From a virus, in the IMG/VR virus record IMGVR_UViG_3300020159_000160, positions 1-24,842 of that record: 24,842 bases of DNA. The stretch is one strand, 5' to 3'. A model generated the notes under the pieces. That model made no database searches, had not been told where the DNA came from, and saw only the letters and a list, made by a program, of their open reading frames with translations. Below, in pieces: positions 1 to 7,535 of this stretch (the first letter of the stretch is position 1; every line of letters starts with the position of its first letter). A program made the translations under genes and the position numbers.

Positions 1-1234
1 CAAAGATACCTTCTTGACGCAATAACTCTGCAAATGTCGCTGGGTGCTTAGTCTCAAGTTCAGCGATTGCTGTCCTATCACCAATACCAACACGCATGAT
101 GAGTCCTTGTTCTTCAAAAGACTTACCAGCAACCACATTTGCGGCGGTTAATCCAGCAGGGTTGTCCTTAAACTCTGGACGCGCCAAAAGGGTTGGGACA
201 TTGTTATCTCTATAAAAATTCATAACTGGTGTTAACTGTGTTGTCTCACCAGCAACTGTTCTGTTAATTAAATCTACTGTTCCATCAATGCGGTCTGCAC
301 GCAAAAGGTCTGCTGTTTTTGTTCTAGCAAGAAGATTTTCAGTTAATCCATATTTTCCTGGAGCAACAGCACCAACAAGAGCACCACGAGCACCAATACC
401 TGCAAGTTTAGCCGCTTTAATATCTGGAGCAGCAGTTACTTCAAAACCAAAGTTAAGAATACCTGCAACTGCAGCACCAATGCCACGATTGGTATCCTTA
501 AGAATATTATTTTCTGCTGCTTCGCCTGGAACTAAGCCAACAACTTCACCAGCAAGACGTGTTACATCTGTACCAAAGTTGTAAAGTTTTTGTCCTCGCT
601 CTGATTCTGAAAGAATTGCAGATTTTTGTAAAGACTTTCCAACTAATCCGCTTTCAGAAATATCTCGACCCGCTTTACCAGCAAGTTGAGCACCAAGACC
701 AGCACCAGTAGCAGCGCCAGCAATTACACCAGCAGGTCCACCAAGGGTACCAACAAGTGCTCCACCTACGCCACCAAGAATTCCACCAGCAATCATGTTT
801 AGGCTAGCAAGAAAACCCATTCCAGCATCTTTACGTGCAACATCCTGTACAAAAGCATAATTAGAACGTAAACCTTTTGTTCCAGCCATCATAACTTTAG
901 ACATTCTGCCATCAGTTTTTTTGTCAAGTTCTGCAAGACCGTATGCTGCGGTTGTTATACCAACAAGTGGGCCACCAATTGCGGGAACAGCAAGAACTGG
1001 AAGACTCTTTTTAATTCCAGAAGTAGTTCCTAGATTCTCACCAGTTGTTTTTAATAGCCATTGACGTGCGTCTTCTGCACGGTCATTAAATGACTTTGGG
1101 TTTTGTGGCAGGTTAGAAGCAACGTCAACTGACGTGCCAAAATTAATACGTCCATCTTTATTATATGGACCACTATCAACTGTTTTATTTTTAAGTTTAT
1201 CTTGTAAGTTGCCTAGGATATCCCATATTGTCAT
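1..1234 (-). CDS. Large virion protein with glycine-zipper segment (N-terminal part, runs off left edge)
   Basis: An uninterrupted frame runs from an ATG at 1234 to the left edge, so at least 411 residues are present and the C-terminus is missing. The start overlaps the stop of the preceding gene as TAATG, which implies translational coupling. Residues about 75-100 are hydrophobic. A stretch near residues 145-185 is dominated by Gly and Ala with GxxxG spacing (GGILGGVGGALVGTLGG), typical of glycine zippers that insert into membranes. Further Ala/Gly-rich patches follow. Its place two genes after the portal and its size suggest a structural or internal ejection protein that enters the host envelope; this is inference. 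It could also be the start of a tape-measure-like protein. I recognise no enzymatic motif in the visible part. Confidence 0.85.
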   Translation of the reverse strand, partial: MTIWDILGNLQDKLKNKTVDSGPYNKDGRINFGTSVDVASNLPQNPKSFNDRAEDARQWLLKTTGENLGTTSGIKKSLPVLAVPAIGGPLVGITTAAYGLAELDKKTDGRMSKVMMAGTKGLRSNYAFVQDVARKDAGMGFLASLNMIAGGILGGVGGALVGTLGGPAGVIAGAATGAGLGAQLAGKAGRDISESGLVGKSLQKSAILSESERGQKLYNFGTDVTRLAGEVVGLVPGEAAENNILKDTNRGIGAAVAGILNFGFEVTAAPDIKAAKLAGIGARGALVGAVAPGKYGLTENLLARTKTADLLRADRIDGTVDLINRTVAGETTQLTPVMNFYRDNNVPTLLARPEFKDNPAGLTAANVVAGKSFEEQGLIMRVGIGDRTAIAELETKHPATFAELLRQEGIF

Positions 1235-1644
1235 TAAATAATCGTCCCCAGATAGGTTACATAGTCCTTAGTTCCTTGTGATGCACCAGGTTGTGATGCA
1301 TAGAACTGTAGTACAGGATAGTAAGCACGAATCTCATCTATATCTGGGTCACCAGATGCTTGCATTGGAAGACCCTCTACTGAGTTTGCTCCATCGCCAA
1401 TAGGTGCGCCATCCATAATTGATTGATTAGGAAGATTAGTTGGTGCTGTAATTGGTGTCAACTCTGCTTGAGCAGGCATTTCCCCCATAGCACTATACAT
1501 CTTTGCGCCCTGTTGTTGTGCCATTGTAGACTCACCTGTTGAACCAAGTGATTTCATACCTGGAATGTATGTAGTTGGTTGTCCGTTGGTTCCTGCACCG
1601 CCTGTGCCTGATACTTGAAAATTGTTTTCTGCGGGTAGCGCCAT
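1234..1644 (-). CDS. Small head-module protein of unknown function
   Basis: A 136-residue protein preceded by a textbook AGGAGG ribosome site seven to eight bases before the ATG. The first 100 residues are low in complexity and rich in Gly, Pro, Gln, Thr and Met. The last 35 (from DPDIDEIRAYYPVL) look more ordered, with aromatic residues. It sits between a protease-like gene and a large virion protein in the late operon. A scaffold-like or minor head role is possible from position alone. I recognise no family. Confidence 0.8.
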   Translation of the reverse strand: MALPAENNFQVSGTGGAGTNGQPTTYIPGMKSLGSTGESTMAQQQGAKMYSAMGEMPAQAELTPITAPTNLPNQSIMDGAPIGDGANSVEGLPMQASGDPDIDEIRAYYPVLQFYASQPGASQGTKDYVTYLGTII

Positions 1645-1653
1645 CTTAACCTC

Positions 1654-2223
1654 CTACTTAGTATACTGAATTTTAGTTATAATTGGTTCTGCTGTATATA
1701 TATCCCATTGCGCAGCAATTTGAATTGCTTTACGTACTGCTTTTTCTACCGATTCGGGTTTAGTAAGCGCTTTGATATTAAATGCTTCAAGAGCGCCAAG
1801 GGCAACATCACTACCGCTACCAGAATAATAAATACCACGAATATCCCTATCCCAAGAATAATCTTCAAAGATAGGATAAATGACTCCACGCACGCTGACA
1901 AGAAAGGATGAATCATGTGCTGCTGCATCGCCGTCCTCTTTCATATCATAACCTGCATCTACAAATGCTTGTCGCATCTGCGGAATAAATTTCTGAGTTA
2001 TGTAAACATCTAAATCTTCTGCTGCTGTAGGTTTAGGTGCCTTCCAGCCAAATTGCATAATATTTGAACCACGACCTGAACCAGAACCTGCAATAAGAAT
2101 TCCGTTATTTTCTATAATCTTATGTGTAGCCATGTCTATTGGTCGGCCACTTTCATCACTAGAACGTGAATCACAACCTAATACAGACCAGCCATCACCC
2201 TGAATTGCTACTAGTGTTGTCAT
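1654..2223 (-). CDS. Proteasome beta/HslV-like Ntn-hydrolase, candidate head-maturation protease
   Basis: A 189-residue protein with the hallmarks of the proteasome-beta/HslV Ntn-hydrolase fold. After removal of Met1 the chain begins Thr-Thr. With the first Thr as Thr1, an Asp falls at position 17 and an Arg at 19 (motif GCDSR), exactly as in proteasome beta subunits. A Lys at 34 (THKI) matches catalytic Lys33. GSGSGRG (46-52) follows a strand, as in the family. A later GSGSDVALGALEA (residues 135-147) matches the conserved serine-containing GSG segment, and WDIYTA (173-178) matches the D166/S169 region. No long propeptide is present. It lies directly after the portal, where many phages encode the capsid maturation protease, so it probably processes capsid or scaffold. 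Degradation of host proteins is an alternative. The fold is well supported and the role is inference. Confidence 0.85.
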   Translation of the reverse strand: MTTLVAIQGDGWSVLGCDSRSSDESGRPIDMATHKIIENNGILIAGSGSGRGSNIMQFGWKAPKPTAAEDLDVYITQKFIPQMRQAFVDAGYDMKEDGDAAAHDSSFLVSVRGVIYPIFEDYSWDRDIRGIYYSGSGSDVALGALEAFNIKALTKPESVEKAVRKAIQIAAQWDIYTAEPIITKIQYTK

Positions 2224-2237
2224 CGTCCCCTACTTAA

Positions 2238-4007
2238 TTATCGTCTACGTGATGTGCTAACTCTTGACTGTGCTGTGCCAGCGCCTGTAAGTCCTGAGAT
2301 TAAACTCATTACATCAGGTGGTGGTGTTTGTGGTCCTGCAGAAGGAGAGCCTCCTACTGGAGCGCCACCTGGAACAGGGGACGGCTGCTCAACAGGAGTA
2401 CCTGGTACCCCAGCAGGAGGAACTTGTGGCTCGGGAGCAAACGTCTCGGCAATTGCATCTTCTAATGCTTTACCATTTTGACGTGCTTGAATCACCGAAG
2501 CAATGTTCTTAATAATTCCTGATGGGTCTTGTCCTTGAGTTGCCATCTGCGGAATTGCCTGTGCTGTTGCACTAAGTGCTGCCAACAGGCCATCACGAAG
2601 TTTTTCAATTTCAATCTTTTCAAGTTCTTGTGTTACGTTAACTGTAAATGGAAGTTCACGCATTGCCATATCTTTAGAGATAAGACCTCCACCAAGTGCT
2701 TGAAGCATAAAAATAAGACCCTGTGCTGGGTTAAGTCCAGCAAGCATTCCATAACGAACATCTGCAGAGTAGTCACCCTTAATGTCGCGGGTTGGACGAT
2801 ACTTTACTTCGTATGGAGAACCAGAGTCTACGCCACGAATTGTTTTTTCTTCTGCGAAAATCTTTTCATCAACTTCGAAACAGATAGATATAACGTCACG
2901 AAGTGCTGCAGCAAAGATAGCCTGTGCTGATTTTACCTGTGTATCAAAAGCACCCATAAGTGCTTGAACGCCTTGGCCTGTAACTACGGAAGCATCAATG
3001 TTTCCTGTACGGCTCTCTGGGTAACGTGCGCCAACACGGAGTTCAGCATTGAGCAATGTCTGCTCTGTGAATGCTCCTTGTGGAAGATTAAGTTCAACTC
3101 GACGGACTCCTGCTGGATTCGATGTGCGAATAACAGCGTCTCCACCAAGTTGAAGTTCTTGCACGTCTTGTGGTAGAACAATTGGTGCTTGTACTGACTT
3201 CTCTGCTGCTTCCATAGCAAGCAAAGCAAATCGGTTACGAAGCAATTGAATACCGAGTACGTCGTCAAACTGACCACGCATCTCACCGTCGATAGATGGT
3301 TTGCGTGCAACAACAACCATCATCTTTCCGACTGGATTCATCGCACGAGATAGAACTAAGTTCTTCTTTTCTGGGATATAAACGACAGATTGCTCTGAGT
3401 CATAGTAACGAATCATCTCTAACTGATGAGTCAAATCCTGCTCATAGCCTTGACGGCCAAGAAGTTGGGATTCGTAATCAGGGAACTGAGATACGAGTTC
3501 GCCTAGTGTCATAGCATATCGTTTGGCAAATGCAACGCAACGTCCGTAGCGGTCAAATTCTGGGTAAGCCCCAACAGGATTTTCTACGCGGATACGTGGC
3601 AACTTGCTTTCTTCGTCTAATTCAATTACGAAAGGGACGAAACCATATGTGATGTACCAATCTGCCCCAGAGTACATTTGTACAGATAGGTCAGAATGGG
3701 AAAAATAATTTGAAGCAATGCGTGTACGTTTGTCAGCAAACTGACGCGCCTTATCGCTTGTTTGGCTAACTGCTGAACAGTTAACTGCTGGAAGTGGTGC
3801 CATAACCTCAGAAAGGTCACGTGCCACAATGTCAATAAAGTTAGCAACTACGTTGGCATCAATGCCATCTGGAAAGAAATCAGGATAGACTTCTGAGATT
3901 TTACCTTTACGTACGGCAAGAACATCTTGGTTGCGTGAGTCACGTTCAAGGTTGCGATAACGAAGAGCGTCAACTCTTGCTACAACCTGGTCCATTGATA
4001 ATGCCAT
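2238..4007 (-). CDS. Portal protein
   Basis: A protein of about 589 residues, directly downstream of the terminase. I chose the ATG at 4007 (MALSMDQVV) because AGGA lies a few bases upstream, overlapping the terminase stop; an ATG at 4046 inside the terminase gene would add 13 residues. Length, mixed alpha/beta composition and a central block (YPESRTGNIDASVVTGQGVQ) are consistent with phage portals, the dodecameric ring through which DNA enters and leaves the capsid. The C-terminal 70 residues are rich in Pro and Gly and probably disordered. The assignment rests mainly on position, size and overall resemblance rather than on a catalytic signature. Confidence 0.85.
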   Translation of the reverse strand: MALSMDQVVARVDALRYRNLERDSRNQDVLAVRKGKISEVYPDFFPDGIDANVVANFIDIVARDLSEVMAPLPAVNCSAVSQTSDKARQFADKRTRIASNYFSHSDLSVQMYSGADWYITYGFVPFVIELDEESKLPRIRVENPVGAYPEFDRYGRCVAFAKRYAMTLGELVSQFPDYESQLLGRQGYEQDLTHQLEMIRYYDSEQSVVYIPEKKNLVLSRAMNPVGKMMVVVARKPSIDGEMRGQFDDVLGIQLLRNRFALLAMEAAEKSVQAPIVLPQDVQELQLGGDAVIRTSNPAGVRRVELNLPQGAFTEQTLLNAELRVGARYPESRTGNIDASVVTGQGVQALMGAFDTQVKSAQAIFAAALRDVISICFEVDEKIFAEEKTIRGVDSGSPYEVKYRPTRDIKGDYSADVRYGMLAGLNPAQGLIFMLQALGGGLISKDMAMRELPFTVNVTQELEKIEIEKLRDGLLAALSATAQAIPQMATQGQDPSGIIKNIASVIQARQNGKALEDAIAETFAPEPQVPPAGVPGTPVEQPSPVPGGAPVGGSPSAGPQTPPPDVMSLISGLTGAGTAQSRVSTSRRR

Positions 4008-4014
4008 TGGTTTC

Positions 4015-5883
4015 CTATCCGTAGTTCTCTGCCCATTGCTGTGCAAAGGCTTCGTCTAAATTGAGTGAATTTCGTGATGCTCGTTGAGCGCGTGTAGCCC
4101 ATCGATTAGTTTGGTACTGTCCGACCTTGCTAGATATTTGCATTAACTCACGAACGCGGATAACCGCAAACCATAGAGCCATTACACAGTCAGTTGGGTT
4201 CTTAGTATCAGGCTTCCAGGTAATTAACTGCTGGACTAAGGACTTTAATCCTTCTGAACCTTCGTTGCTAGGAATCTCAATCATTCCGTTATCCAGGAAG
4301 CGCCCATCTTTGGCACTACCGAACAAGGGTGACATTGAAGCCACACCGAAACCTACGTCCCATTTATTTTTACCAGTGAAGTGCGGCTCAAGGCGACAGC
4401 CCCACATAGTAAGAAAATCTCTTAAGTCCGTATCCATAGAGTAAGCCTTTTGATGGGCGTTAATTTCTACACGGAACTCTTGTGGTCGATACTTCTCGAC
4501 CCACTCTTCAATAAGTGCTCTTTCCTTTTGAGGGGAAGGGTCAACCATATTGACGCAATCTAAAACATATATATGACCATCAGCACGATTATAAGTTACT
4601 GCCACAAAGGCAGAACGTCCTGCCACTGCTGGGTCAAAACCAATTACTGTGTATGCGCCTTCAACCGCTCTTGGGTGTCCTGGCGTACCTGGTTTAAGCG
4701 GTCCACGCTTTCGCATACCGTTAACACATCCTGCAACAGTTGTTGGCGAGAATATGGAGTCGGACTGGACATCTTCTTGTTGGTAGACCATAGCCCATAC
4801 TGACGGAGCGACCTCAGAGCGACGCTTAAAGAGCGAGGGTCCATCCCATTTCGGAAAAAGTCCATTTTCTAAAACCTCATCTATATCATTCTCTTGAATG
4901 TTAGTTGCAGGCCAAAGGGTCTTCCAGTTGCTAGGGTCTTCATCAAACTCTAATACTGCTGGCATGGCACAGTAGGTAAATGGAGATTTACCACCAGTCC
5001 ATTGGTCGCCTGAACGTATCATCTTATACAAGTCAATTGGTGCAACGCGGGTGCCTACAATAACAAGTCTACCATGCCGTCCAAGACGGGTAATAACTTC
5101 TTTCTGTAACCACTCAATTTGCTTTTCCCACTCGTGGGCATTAGAACCCATAACCACGTCATCAAGAATAATTAGGTCAGCACGTGCTCCGTAAATCTGG
5201 GAGCCAAAACCTAGTGCCTGGACCGTTGGGTCTTTTTCGCCTGAGTCTCGGCCAGTGCCAAGGTAAATCATGTCGGCAGACCATTGAGTTGAATCTGCTT
5301 TATATCCACCGTTAGGGCCAAAAGCCGTCTGCAGTTTCATGTAGCCTGGATGTGAGAGTCTAGTTTTAATGGCCCCCAGAAACTTACGAGCCATACCTTG
5401 TGTCTTAGAGACAATGATAACGCGGGTGTTAGGGTTAGTTACTATCTGGTGCAAAACATAGTTGGTTGTGATTGTGGTTGACTTAGCATGCTCTGGTGGC
5501 ACGTTAATCAGGACACGCTTTGGGTCTCCTGGTTCGTAAGTCATAGCAGCAGGTTGCCATCTTGGCTCCCGACCTTCAATGAGGTCTAGCCAGTTTAACT
5601 GATGGTCAAAAAGCGTTGTATCCAAGAACTGCTCAGAGAAGTCCTCATAGGAGATGTCCTTGAGTTCTGCTAAGTCCGCTTTGATACCTTTGCCTGAAAG
5701 GCGGGCTTTGTCTGCTTTTTCCTTAAAAGATTCATCCACCATAGACCATTGACGGAAGGTGGTGTCATTACGTCCGACGGCTGCCATAGCCGCTGTGATA
5801 GTAGACCCCTGTTCTAATAGGGCTAGTACTTTGGCTTGGGCTTCCCCTTTTGGGATAGATTGTATCCCTGGCTTGCGTCCCAT
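4015..5883 (-). CDS. terL: Terminase large subunit with N-terminal helix-turn-helix-like extension
   Basis: A 622-residue packaging motor. The ATPase half carries an atypical Walker A (PPEHAKSTT, about 129-137), Walker B (LIILDD, 237-242) and a coupling motif (VIVGTR, 274-279). The nuclease half has the RNase H-like acidic triad, probably D417 (IGFDPAV), E473 (RVEINAH) and D565 (NPTDCVM). Residues about 12-60 form a separate helical segment (QAKVLALLEQGSTITAAMAA then TTFRQW) that resembles the DNA-binding helix-turn-helix of small terminase subunits. No separate small-subunit gene is seen upstream. AGGAG lies about seven bases before the ATG. It is the first gene of the leftward late operon and only 7 bases separate it from the portal start. 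Confidence 0.95.
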   Translation of the reverse strand: MGRKPGIQSIPKGEAQAKVLALLEQGSTITAAMAAVGRNDTTFRQWSMVDESFKEKADKARLSGKGIKADLAELKDISYEDFSEQFLDTTLFDHQLNWLDLIEGREPRWQPAAMTYEPGDPKRVLINVPPEHAKSTTITTNYVLHQIVTNPNTRVIIVSKTQGMARKFLGAIKTRLSHPGYMKLQTAFGPNGGYKADSTQWSADMIYLGTGRDSGEKDPTVQALGFGSQIYGARADLIILDDVVMGSNAHEWEKQIEWLQKEVITRLGRHGRLVIVGTRVAPIDLYKMIRSGDQWTGGKSPFTYCAMPAVLEFDEDPSNWKTLWPATNIQENDIDEVLENGLFPKWDGPSLFKRRSEVAPSVWAMVYQQEDVQSDSIFSPTTVAGCVNGMRKRGPLKPGTPGHPRAVEGAYTVIGFDPAVAGRSAFVAVTYNRADGHIYVLDCVNMVDPSPQKERALIEEWVEKYRPQEFRVEINAHQKAYSMDTDLRDFLTMWGCRLEPHFTGKNKWDVGFGVASMSPLFGSAKDGRFLDNGMIEIPSNEGSEGLKSLVQQLITWKPDTKNPTDCVMALWFAVIRVRELMQISSKVGQYQTNRWATRAQRASRNSLNLDEAFAQQWAENYG

Positions 5884-5982
5884 CTCAACTCCTAATAACG
5901 CCGATTTAACGGTCCCACCAAACGGGCAGAATTATGGCACTTTTATTATATATTATTATATATAGGAGGAGCGGAGTCTTAA

Positions 5983-5997
5983 ACGGAGCGACTCCGT
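5983..5997. repeat. Stem-loop 1 of 3 (ACGGAG-CGA-CTCCGT)
   Basis: Perfect 6-bp stem with a 3-base loop. An alternative 7-bp pairing exists between 5972-5978 (CGGAGTC) and 5990-5996 (GACTCCG), so two mutually exclusive hairpins can form. No T-tract follows on either strand, so it is not a classical terminator. Confidence 0.6.
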
Positions 5998-6021
5998 AAG
6001 ATTATATATACATATAAGATA

Positions 6022-6037
6022 ACCCGTTCAAACGGGT
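6022..6037. repeat. Stem-loop 2 of 3 (ACCCGTT-CA-AACGGGT)
   Basis: Perfect 7-bp inverted repeat with a 2-base centre; as a hairpin it would use 5 or 6 pairs. It lies 4 bases before stem-loop 3. Confidence 0.6.
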
Positions 6038-6040
6038 AAA

Positions 6041-6057
6041 ACCGAACAACGTTCGGT
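6041..6057. repeat. Stem-loop 3 of 3 (ACCGAAC-AAC-GTTCGGT)
   Basis: Perfect 7-bp stem with a 3-base loop, followed on the plus strand by a weak T-rich stretch. The core CGAAC-AAC-GTTCG resembles a LexA half-site pair but with a spacer of 3 rather than 4, so I do not call it a LexA box. Confidence 0.6.
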
Positions 6058-6222
6058 AATAATTCTTTTAGTTGAGCGTAAATTAGTATAAAAATCGCAG
6101 TAAGTCTATCCCTATATATAGCCCCCCGTAATATAACAGAAAATTATTTTCAGAGAGTATAAGAGGGGGGCGGGGTCGAAATTAACAACTCTGGGGTCTT
6201 GAAATTGTCGACAAAACGATAA

Positions 6223-6244
6223 ATAGATAAGCCGATTTATCTAT
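6223..6244. repeat. AT-rich inverted repeat beside DnaA boxes
   Basis: ATAGATAA (6223-6230) is the reverse complement of TTATCTAT (6237-6244), separated by 6 bases. It lies 20 bases before the first DnaA box, a suitable place for an unwinding element. Confidence 0.5.
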
Positions 6245-6264
6245 GATGAGACTATCTCCCTGAC

Positions 6265-6333
6265 CTGTGGATAACTATTGCCCCTGTGGATAAGTTATGC
6301 ACAAGCAAGTCCAAAATCTGTGGATAGTCCACA
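6265..6333. promoter_or_regulatory. Cluster of DnaA boxes
   Basis: Two perfect boxes (CTGTGGATAA, the reverse complement of TTATCCACAG) lie at 6265-6274 and 6284-6293. TTATGCACA at 6295-6303 is one mismatch from TTATCCACA. A back-to-back pair at 6319-6333 (TGTGGATAGTCCACA) is itself an inverted repeat with one box-like half on each strand. Five box-like sites in under 70 bases is far above chance and implies binding of host DnaA, either to start replication or to titrate or sense the initiator. Confidence 0.8.
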
Positions 6334-6365
6334 ACGCGGTCGGGCGTGTCGCCCAACACAAACAA

Positions 6366-6381
6366 TCGAACAGGTGTTCGA
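6366..6381. promoter_or_regulatory. LexA (SOS) box
   Basis: TCGAAC-AGGT-GTTCGA is a perfect match to the mycobacterial-type LexA operator TCGAAC-N4-GTTCGA. It lies in the gene-free region 177 bases before the next plus-strand gene and 33 bases after the DnaA cluster. It suggests that host LexA represses a promoter here until DNA damage. Which gene it controls is not clear. Confidence 0.75.
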
Positions 6382-6415
6382 ATGAACCTGAGGGTTTCCT
6401 GAGAATTGGCTGAGT

Positions 6416-6430
6416 GTATGATAATCATAC
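6416..6430. promoter_or_regulatory. Palindrome site 1 (GTATGATAATCATAC)
   Basis: Exact copy of the 15-bp palindrome (7-bp arms, central A), 35 bases after the LexA box and 127 bases before the 207-aa gene. Confidence 0.85.
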
Positions 6431-6557
6431 GCCTGAGAAAAAAAATAAAAATAAATCCCCGAAATGGTGTTGAAATGCCCGAAATGATGCTAAGGTTTTC
6501 CTATGGGTCGGAAAGTATCCAATCCATGAAATACCCACAGAAAAGGAAATAAAAAAA

Positions 6558-7181
6558 ATGGCTCAAAACACAGTTAAAACCGCTACTAATTCGACATCAC
6601 CAAAAGTGAAGGTCGAAAAAACCGAAATCGTGCCAATGGCAGAAATCGTCAGCGCTTACTCAAACCTCATTAACCATGATGGCGAAATTGAGTTCGTGCT
6701 AGAAATTGCGGAAATGCTCAAGACAGGCAAAACCTCAATTCGCACAGTTCAGGCTTCAATCGCTGAGGCTTCCAAGATTGGAAATGCCCCAACAATTCGC
6801 AAAAGCCATGTTCAGCACTTTCCAATTTTCTCAGAAATAATTGAGAAAATCTCAGACGCTCAAGAGCAATCTGTGAGCAATCTGCTGAAATTGGCTGAGC
6901 GTGTTGGTCGCGAGCATGGCGCTGAGGGTTCAGCCCAAGCAATCGCAAGCGCTCAGACTATCGCTGAGTTGGAGAAAATCGCGCCAACACAAACAAAATC
7001 TCGAAGCAATGCAAAAGCAGAACCCAAGCAAAAGACTATTGAGAACATAATCTCCCAAGCCTTGCTTGAGGTTCGCACGCTGAAGAACCTGAAAGAATTA
7101 AAAACCTCAGACCTTCAGACCCTCACCGCCTTGCTTGAGGTGTTAGTGCCTTGCGCCAAACGCTCAATGGTTAAGAACTAA
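6558..7181 (+). CDS. Unknown 207-aa helical protein downstream of the origin and LexA box
   Basis: A 207-residue protein that is mostly charged and helical. It has a Lys/Thr/Ser-rich N-terminus (1-25), a helical core (about 28-130) with a short segment like KTGKTSIRTVQASIAEASK that could be a helix-turn-helix, a Lys-rich linker (145-160) and a final helical, Leu-rich domain (160-207). A purine-rich AAAAGGAAA precedes the ATG, at longer than usual spacing. The gene is followed by its own strong terminator, so it forms a single-gene unit. Its place beside DnaA boxes and a LexA site suggests an origin-binding, partition-like or regulatory protein; this is inference and I recognise no family. Confidence 0.8.
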   Translation: MAQNTVKTATNSTSPKVKVEKTEIVPMAEIVSAYSNLINHDGEIEFVLEIAEMLKTGKTSIRTVQASIAEASKIGNAPTIRKSHVQHFPIFSEIIEKISDAQEQSVSNLLKLAERVGREHGAEGSAQAIASAQTIAELEKIAPTQTKSRSNAKAEPKQKTIENIISQALLEVRTLKNLKELKTSDLQTLTALLEVLVPCAKRSMVKN

Positions 7182-7196
7182 CCAAACACGAAGAAA

Positions 7197-7225
7197 CCTC
7201 GACCCCTAGCGGGTCGGGGTTTTTT
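7197..7225 (+). terminator. Rho-independent terminator
   Basis: CCTCGACCC pairs with GGGTCGGGG across a CTAGC loop (9-bp GC-rich stem with one G-T pair), followed by six T residues. It lies 15 bases after the stop of the 207-aa gene. Confidence 0.9.
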
Positions 7226-7264
7226 CATGCCCAAAATCCGACACGCCCGAGCGCGGGGGGAAAC

Positions 7265-7285
7265 CCGACACAAACCAACACAAAC
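7265..7285 (+). repeat. Tandem pair of CCRACACAAAC motifs
   Basis: CCGACACAAAC at 7265-7275 shares its last C with CCAACACAAAC at 7275-7285. Further plus-strand copies lie at 6353-6363, 6984-6994, 8305-8315, 10573-10583 and 12668-12678. One minus-strand copy is at 18431-18441. Confidence 0.5.
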
Positions 7286-7332
7286 TTTTTGCTGCGCAGC
7301 GTGGCGCATCTGAGGGCAATCGGGTGGCGGTT

Positions 7333-7347
7333 GTATGATAATCATAC
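7333..7347. promoter_or_regulatory. Palindrome site 2
   Basis: Exact GTATGATAATCATAC in the gene-free leader, first of three copies at roughly 100-bp spacing. Confidence 0.85.
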
Positions 7348-7435
7348 GGGAAAATAAATGCTGGCAATGCTTGCTTTATGGCTGAGAGGAGAGTAGAGTA
7401 GTCTTATGAAGTTAGGAAAGCGTATCTGTTGGCTT

Positions 7436-7450
7436 GTATGATAATCATAC
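7436..7450. promoter_or_regulatory. Palindrome site 3
   Basis: Exact copy in the gene-free leader, 103 bases after site 2, flanked by CTT and AGT. Confidence 0.85.
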
Positions 7451-7535
7451 AGTAAATAGTTTCTCGTAGAACTTGACTTCTAGGTCAGCCTAGATTACTC
7501 TTAGAGTATGAAGGTTGCACTACGCAGTAAGCCTT

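Larger units (their letters stand above)
5884..6557. other. Gene-free control region, probable replication origin
   Basis: 674 bases between divergent genes, with no credible coding frame. From left to right it contains an AT-rich tract (5940-5964) that could supply -10 elements for the terminase operon, three compact stem-loops (5983-6057), a 7-bp GC inverted repeat with a 37-base loop (6121-6127 with 6165-6171) enclosing a small palindrome GAAAAT-T-ATTTTC (6139-6151), an AT-rich 8-bp inverted repeat (6223-6244), a cluster of DnaA boxes (6265-6333), a LexA box (6366-6381) and a copy of the 15-bp palindrome (6416-6430). AT-rich DNA next to DnaA boxes at a transcription divergence is the usual layout of a DnaA-dependent origin. 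The origin call is inference. Confidence 0.6.

Noticed and set aside
2529-2930. A plus-strand 133-aa frame opposite the portal gene.
   Set aside because: Cys- and Lys-rich composition with no domain, antisense to a well-supported gene, no ribosome site.
6041-6057. Second LexA box (CGAAC-AAC-GTTCG).
   Set aside because: The half-sites are 3 rather than 4 bases apart, which puts them out of phase with the LexA dimer.
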